From: JAAFGT01 sp041485165
GTDB lineage: Bacteria > Acidobacteriota > Terriglobia > Acidiferrales > UBA7541
NCBI GenBank assembly: GCA_041485165.1
Contig: JBGPJC010000040.1
Span: forward strand, 1 to 30,577
DNA length: 30,577 bases
Reading direction: 5' to 3'
Shown one piece after another: positions 27,169 through 30,577 of this stretch. Made by a program: the position numbers and the translations under genes. Position 1 is the stretch's first letter, and each line of letters begins with the position of its first letter. Under the pieces are notes generated by a model. That model did not search any database. It had not been told where the DNA came from and saw nothing but the letters and a program-made list of their open reading frames with translations.

Positions 27169-28581
27169 GTGACGGCGAACGAAGTCTTCGACTTGGTTAT
27201 CATCGGCTGCGGTCCGGCCGGAGAAAAGGCCGGCGCGCAGGCCGCGTACTTCGGCAAGCACGTGGCCATCATCGAGCGGGCGCCGTACCCGGGCGGGAGC
27301 TGTATCAACACCGGGACCGTCCCCAGCAAGACTCTGCGCGAGTCGGCGCTCTATTTTTCGGGATTGAAGCAGCGCGGCCTCTATGGCATTGACTACTCGC
27401 TGAAGGAAAACCTCACCGTTCAAGATTTCATGCACCACGAGCGCGCCGTGGTGGAAAGGGAGCGGCAGCGCATCCTGAAGAATCTCGAGCTGCACCACAT
27501 CGCGCTCATCCGCGGACAGGCGGCATTTGAAGATGAGCACACTGTGGCCGTGACCGCTGCCGGCGGCACGCGGCGTCTGCGCGGTGACGTGATTCTCATC
27601 GCCACCGGCTCGAAGCCGCACCGCCCGCCGGAGATCGCCTTCGACGACGTTCGCGTCTTTGACTCGGATACGTTTCTACAGATGAGCAGGATTCCGCAGA
27701 GCCTCGCGGTCATCGGTGGCGGCGTGATCGGCTGTGAGTACGCTTCGATCTTCATGGCGCTCGGCGTCAAAGTGACGCTGGTGGATGGCCGCGACCGGCT
27801 TCTCCCTTTTCTCGACGCGGAAATTTCGGAGCGTTTACGCGAGCGCCTCGACGGGCTGGGGATGACTTTTCTTTTCAACGAGCGTACGGACAAAGTCGAA
27901 CCGGCTGGGAACGGCGTCCGCCTGGTGATGAAGAGTGGTAAGAAACTTGAGGCCGAATCGGCGCTCTTTGCCGCCGGGCGCCGAGCCGCAGTGGACGGCC
28001 TGGCACTCGACAAGGCCGGTCTCGCCATCAATTCCCAGGGTCATGTCGAAGTGAACGGACACTATGCGACTAAGGTGCCGCACATCTATGCTGCCGGAGA
28101 CGTCATCGGCTTTCCCGCTCTGGCCTCGACTTCGATGGAACAAGGGCGTGTCGCGGTTTGCCATGCTTTCGGTTTTAAATACAAACAGCGCATCGCGTCC
28201 ATGCTGCCGATGGGCATTTACACTATCCCGGAGATTTCTGCCGCGGGCGAAAGTGAAGAATCCTGCAAGGAGAAGAAGCTGAATTACGCGGTGGGGCGCG
28301 CCCGCTATGCGAACAACACCCGCGGCCACATCATCGGAGACACCGCCGGCCTGCTAAAGCTGATTTTCGCAGCGGAAGACAAAAAGCTGCTCGGGGTGCA
28401 AATTATCGGAGAAAATGCCACGGAACTAATTCACATTGGGATGATGGCGCTCGACAACGGCCGGACAATTGATGAGTTCATCGAGCAGGTTTTCAACTAT
28501 CCGACTCTCAGCGAGATGTACAAATACGCCGCTTACGACGGACTTGGCAATCTCTCCGGCCACAAGCTCCGCGAAGGCTAG
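27169..28581 (+). CDS. sthA: Soluble (Si-specific) NAD(P)+ transhydrogenase
   Basis: 470-residue flavoprotein of the lipoamide-dehydrogenase-like family, moving hydride between NADPH and NAD+. FAD motif IIGCGPAGEKAG (11-22), NAD(P) motif IGGGVIGCEYAS (182-193), AAGDVIGFPALAST for the FAD ribityl side. The active-site disulfide of dehydrogenases (C-x4-C) is broken: it reads C45-INTG-T50-VPSK, so the second Cys is Thr. That is the reason to call SthA rather than dihydrolipoamide dehydrogenase or mercuric reductase. GTG 27169 is preferred because GGGAGG lies about five bases upstream; an in-frame TTG at 27145 exists. It follows glk by 148 bp. Confidence 0.93.
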   Translation: MTANEVFDLVIIGCGPAGEKAGAQAAYFGKHVAIIERAPYPGGSCINTGTVPSKTLRESALYFSGLKQRGLYGIDYSLKENLTVQDFMHHERAVVERERQRILKNLELHHIALIRGQAAFEDEHTVAVTAAGGTRRLRGDVILIATGSKPHRPPEIAFDDVRVFDSDTFLQMSRIPQSLAVIGGGVIGCEYASIFMALGVKVTLVDGRDRLLPFLDAEISERLRERLDGLGMTFLFNERTDKVEPAGNGVRLVMKSGKKLEAESALFAAGRRAAVDGLALDKAGLAINSQGHVEVNGHYATKVPHIYAAGDVIGFPALASTSMEQGRVAVCHAFGFKYKQRIASMLPMGIYTIPEISAAGESEESCKEKKLNYAVGRARYANNTRGHIIGDTAGLLKLIFAAEDKKLLGVQIIGENATELIHIGMMALDNGRTIDEFIEQVFNYPTLSEMYKYAAYDGLGNLSGHKLREG

Positions 28582-28617
28582 CCTCGTGCGGCGCTCGGGA
28601 AGCGTCGCAGGCCTCGA

Positions 28618-29151
28618 TTATAGGTTTGGAATCGTGGAACCATGAGAGGCGACTACCTGCCACCGGCCATCCAGTTTGACGAACACATCAGTGATGTGCC
28701 AGGTGATCCAATGCTCGCCCGATTCATCGCGGTAACGCACGCGCTCCCGGGCTTCCACCACTGCCGTATTGCCGTAGACGCGCACACGCGCGTCGTCAAT
28801 GATGTTCTCCACCGACCGGTTTTTCCCAGCTCTGAACTCCGCCAGTTCTGAAGCTTTATCCGAGCCCACGGTGTCGAGCCAACCCCGCCAGTCAGGCGCA
28901 AGGGTGCGATCGATCACCTCAATTTGGCCTCTTGCGTAGGCCTGTCCCCAGGCGCGATCGATCTCTAAGATCTCCGCTTCGACACTTTGTGCTACAGGTG
29001 TCGAGCGCTCACCTGGTTTCGCCGGGAGAGTCAATTTCGCCCCACGCGTCGCGGGCGCTCGGACGGATTCCGCAGCCCCAGGCGTGGCGGGAAATTGTAC
29101 ACTTGCGGCGCCGGCCAGAAAAAGTACAGGGAGAATCAGAATTTTGGACAT
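28618..29151 (-). CDS. Exported NTF2/SnoaL-like (DUF4440-type) protein
   Basis: 177 residues: signal peptide (MSKILILPVLFLAGAA), a low-complexity Ala/Pro linker to about residue 55, then an NTF2-like alpha+beta domain. Landmarks: EAEILEIDRAWGQAYARG, later ARVRVYGNTAVVEAR and a closing HITDVFVKLDGRWQVVASH, the usual DUF4440 pattern. Such domains bind small ligands, and the function is not predictable. ATG 29151 is chosen over GTG 29157 because GAGG precedes it at about five bases. It is convergent with sthA (36-bp gap) and 73 bp downstream of the beta-lactamase-fold gene, possibly cotranscribed. Confidence 0.88.
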   Translation of the reverse strand: MSKILILPVLFLAGAASVQFPATPGAAESVRAPATRGAKLTLPAKPGERSTPVAQSVEAEILEIDRAWGQAYARGQIEVIDRTLAPDWRGWLDTVGSDKASELAEFRAGKNRSVENIIDDARVRVYGNTAVVEARERVRYRDESGEHWITWHITDVFVKLDGRWQVVASHGSTIPNL

Positions 29152-29224
29152 GGTCACCTCTGCGCTCGAATTTGGTGGACCTGATGCAGAAGTATATCCC
29201 CAGGAACGGCCGCATTTCCGGCTC

Positions 29225-30187
29225 TTACTTTGGCGCGGACATCAGGAAGACAAATCCATCAACGATATAATGGACTTTGCCTTCACCCACGGAAACGGGT
29301 TGCACAGTTTCAGCACGGACCTTCTTGATCGCGGCCGCCAGCTTCGGCAATTGCAAAGGATCGTCCACGGGAACGTTGTGGGAGGGAAGGAGCAGGTGAA
29401 GTTGAAGCGCCATCGCTGCGATTCGCTCAATGGAATGCATGTAGGCGTCGAGATCCGTTTCGGGCCGGTACAGCCAGATTGGCCCCGCGTAGAAACTATC
29501 TCCGGTAAAAAGCAGTCCGTTCTTGCGGTCCAGCAGACAGATCGCATCGGGCGTATGCCCTGGAGTAGAGATCACCTGAAGCACACGGCCGCCAAGATCG
29601 ACCGTGTCGCCATCGTGAATCCAGCGAGTGATGTGAAAGGGACGCGTGGAGTACGATTTCGCATCAAATCCCGCGGGCAACTGGCCACAGATCGAATTCG
29701 GAGTAAGCTCGGCCTGCGCATCGACACTGGATCCCTTCGCGTTGATTCGTGTGAAATCGGTATCCATGCCATAGATTTCACTGAATTCCCAGTTGCCGCC
29801 AACATGATCATTGTGCGTATGCGAATTCAGCACAACAATCGGCACAGTCGTAAGCGACAGGACCACGCGCTTGATATCGCCGATGCCCATACCGGTATCG
29901 AACATGGCGGCGCGCTTCTCGCCCACGATCAGGTAGGAGATCACTTCCTCAAATTGATGCGGCTCGTAAATCGCGAACACTCCCGGTGCGACGCGGTAAA
30001 CCTCGAACCAAGGATCGGCGGACGGCACGCGCTCAAGCTGCTTGTATTGCGGGCGGGGGAGTTGCCGGCACCAGTCGGGTGTCAGGGAGCTGTTGTTCGA
30101 TTGCGCGCGAACGGATGGCGCAGCAATCGTTACCGCGAATAGCGCGGCGGTGATCCAGCTCGCACTGTTTTTCCTGCCCATGTGCAT
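29225..30187 (-). CDS. Exported metallo-beta-lactamase-fold hydrolase
   Basis: 320 residues: signal peptide ending near VRAQ (residue 29), then an MBL fold. All zinc ligands are present: H123-x-H125-x-D127-H128 (HTHNDH), H211 (TPGH), D230 (FTGDSFY) and H270 (LPSHN), consistent with a dinuclear site. It may hydrolyse a lactone, thioester, phosphodiester or beta-lactam; the D127/H128 pair and class B3-like order do not prove lactamase activity. ATG 30187 is used; ATG 30181 is equally possible. Neither has a ribosome site, and a TATAAT on this strand (30197-30202) ends nine bases before the first ATG, so the transcript may be nearly leaderless. Confidence 0.9.
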   Translation of the reverse strand: MHMGRKNSASWITAALFAVTIAAPSVRAQSNNSSLTPDWCRQLPRPQYKQLERVPSADPWFEVYRVAPGVFAIYEPHQFEEVISYLIVGEKRAAMFDTGMGIGDIKRVVLSLTTVPIVVLNSHTHNDHVGGNWEFSEIYGMDTDFTRINAKGSSVDAQAELTPNSICGQLPAGFDAKSYSTRPFHITRWIHDGDTVDLGGRVLQVISTPGHTPDAICLLDRKNGLLFTGDSFYAGPIWLYRPETDLDAYMHSIERIAAMALQLHLLLPSHNVPVDDPLQLPKLAAAIKKVRAETVQPVSVGEGKVHYIVDGFVFLMSAPK

Positions 30188-30196
30188 GAATTGGAC

Positions 30197-30202
30197 ATTA
30201 TA
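30197..30202 (-). promoter_or_regulatory. Perfect -10 box for the MBL-fold gene
   Basis: Consensus TATAAT on the minus strand, nine bases before ATG 30187. No good -35 is seen 16-18 bp upstream. Transcription would start two to four bases before the ATG, implying leaderless or near-leaderless translation. Confidence 0.4.
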
Positions 30203-30303
30203 GCCGGGAGTTCCACTCTAATATCCCGGCCGGCTTGGAAGTGGACGACGCGGCGACCCCACTCACCTGATCGGTGGGGTTACCTGCCGCGCATGTCCTG
30301 GGA

Positions 30304-30332
30304 TTGGTTGGAACAACCACCACTGGTAGAAT
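30304..30332 (+). promoter_or_regulatory. Promoter of tRNA-Arg
   Basis: TTGGTT (30304-30309), 17-bp spacer, TAGAAT (30327-30332), with a start expected near 30339, about 11 bases before the tRNA. A hairpin ACCCCAC/GTGGGGT (30256-30280) lies upstream, and TGGTTG-GAA-CAACCA (30305-30319) overlaps the -35. Confidence 0.5.
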
Positions 30333-30349
30333 AAATGACAGCAAGCAGC

Positions 30350-30426
30350 GCGCCCGTAGCTCAGTTGGATAGAGCGTCTGCCTTCTAAGCAGAGGGTCGG
30401 GGGTTCGAATCCCTCCGGGCGCGCCA
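30350..30426 (+). tRNA. tRNA-Arg (anticodon UCU)
   Basis: Full cloverleaf with encoded CCA. Acceptor stem GCGCCCG (30350-30356) pairs with CGGGCGC (30416-30422); discriminator G 30423; CCA 30424-30426. D-arm includes AGCTCAGTTGGATAGAGC. Anticodon stem TCTGC/GCAGA encloses the loop CTTCTAA, giving anticodon TCT (30384-30386), which reads AGA and AGG. T-arm contains GGGTTCGAATCCC. Confidence 0.97.
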
Positions 30427-30436
30427 CCTTTTATTG

Positions 30437-30577
30437 GGGTCCAGCCCGGACACATGGGTTACAGAACGTACCGGCTACATGGGTAACAACCTCGGGCCGA
30501 ACGGGTTGTCAAGAGGTTCCAGCACCCGGGTATCAAGATCGAAGTAGCCCAGATCATAATCCATAAAACTGACCAGC
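30437..30577 (-). mobile_element. IS481-type insertion sequence, terminal part
   Basis: The sequence after the tRNA holds repeated blocks ACATGGGTTACA (30452-30463) and ACATGGGTAACA (30477-30488), 25 bp apart, of a kind found at IS481-type element ends, followed inward by the transposase C-terminus. The outer boundary is estimated from GGGGTCCAGCCCGG at about 30437 and is not exact; the rest lies beyond the window. Confidence 0.6.
30475..30577 (-). CDS. IS481-family transposase, C-terminal end (cut by window)
   Basis: Only the last 33 codons are inside the window, ending at TAG 30475-30477. They contain FMDYDLGYFDLDTRV and end NPFGPRLLPM. The F(M/L)DYDLGYFD...NPFG(P)-(K/R)-(V/L)LPM ending is typical of IS481-type integrase-core transposases. 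The DDE catalytic core would lie beyond 30577, so whether the gene is intact cannot be judged. Confidence 0.75.
   Translation of the reverse strand, partial: LVSFMDYDLGYFDLDTRVLEPLDNPFGPRLLPM

Noticed and set aside
27169..28581. Dihydrolipoamide dehydrogenase or mercuric reductase
   Set aside because: The second redox cysteine is Thr50, and there are no 2-oxoacid dehydrogenase or mer genes nearby.
30198..30455. 85-codon minus-strand frame containing GGIRTPDPLLRRQ
   Set aside because: It is the antisense of the tRNA-Arg gene; this peptide is a well-known spurious database protein produced by translating tRNA genes backwards.

Overview
The window is about 60% GC, densely coded and bacterial. 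Gene content suggests an Acidobacteriota (Terriglobia-like) genome or metagenome contig: stacked PAS hybrid histidine kinases, an exported TldD/TldE-like pair, a phoBR-pstSCAB-phoU locus and a selenoprotein radical SAM enzyme. This placement is inference; there is no rRNA or other direct phylogenetic marker.

Layout. 3-1373: 3' part of a hybrid histidine kinase cut by the window edge. 1538-2187 (-): a four-helix membrane protein preceded, with a 4-bp GTGA overlap, by a start-less reading frame that looks like the end of a truncated gene. 2243-5709: two overlapping TldD/PmbA-family genes, both with export signals; only the first keeps the metal site. 5970-8306: a triple-PAS hybrid kinase, then a NiCoT-type nickel/cobalt transporter. 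9361-10560 (-): a GT4 glycosyltransferase. 11029-18325: the phosphate regulon, phoB-phoR, then a three-repeat Pho box, pstS-pstC-pstA-pstB-phoU. 18410-18731 (-): a VapB antitoxin with a perfect operator palindrome and only the last 25 codons of its VapC toxin. 18835-21507 (-): aconitase. 21630-23063: a radical SAM protein whose apparent stop is best read as selenocysteine in a CUAEP tail, with a hairpin just downstream that fits bacterial SECIS rules. 23216-24535: an ATP-grasp enzyme, separated from it by a ~100-bp imperfect palindrome. 24637-24972 (-): YggX. 25194-28581: 6-phosphogluconolactonase, glucokinase and soluble transhydrogenase. 28618-30187 (-): exported NTF2-like and metallo-beta-lactamase-fold proteins. 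30350-30426: tRNA-Arg(UCU). 30475-30577 (-): C-terminus of an IS481-type transposase running off the edge.

How genes fit together. PhoR/PhoB would sense phosphate shortage through PstSCAB-PhoU and act at the Pho box before pstS. Glucokinase, 6-phosphogluconolactonase and transhydrogenase fit glucose entry into the oxidative pentose phosphate route with NADPH/NADH balancing. The most notable item is the selenoprotein, which ordinary gene calling would end at UGA 22983-22985. The truncated toxin-antitoxin locus, the possible truncated gene at 1906-2187 and the IS481 end show local decay and mobility.
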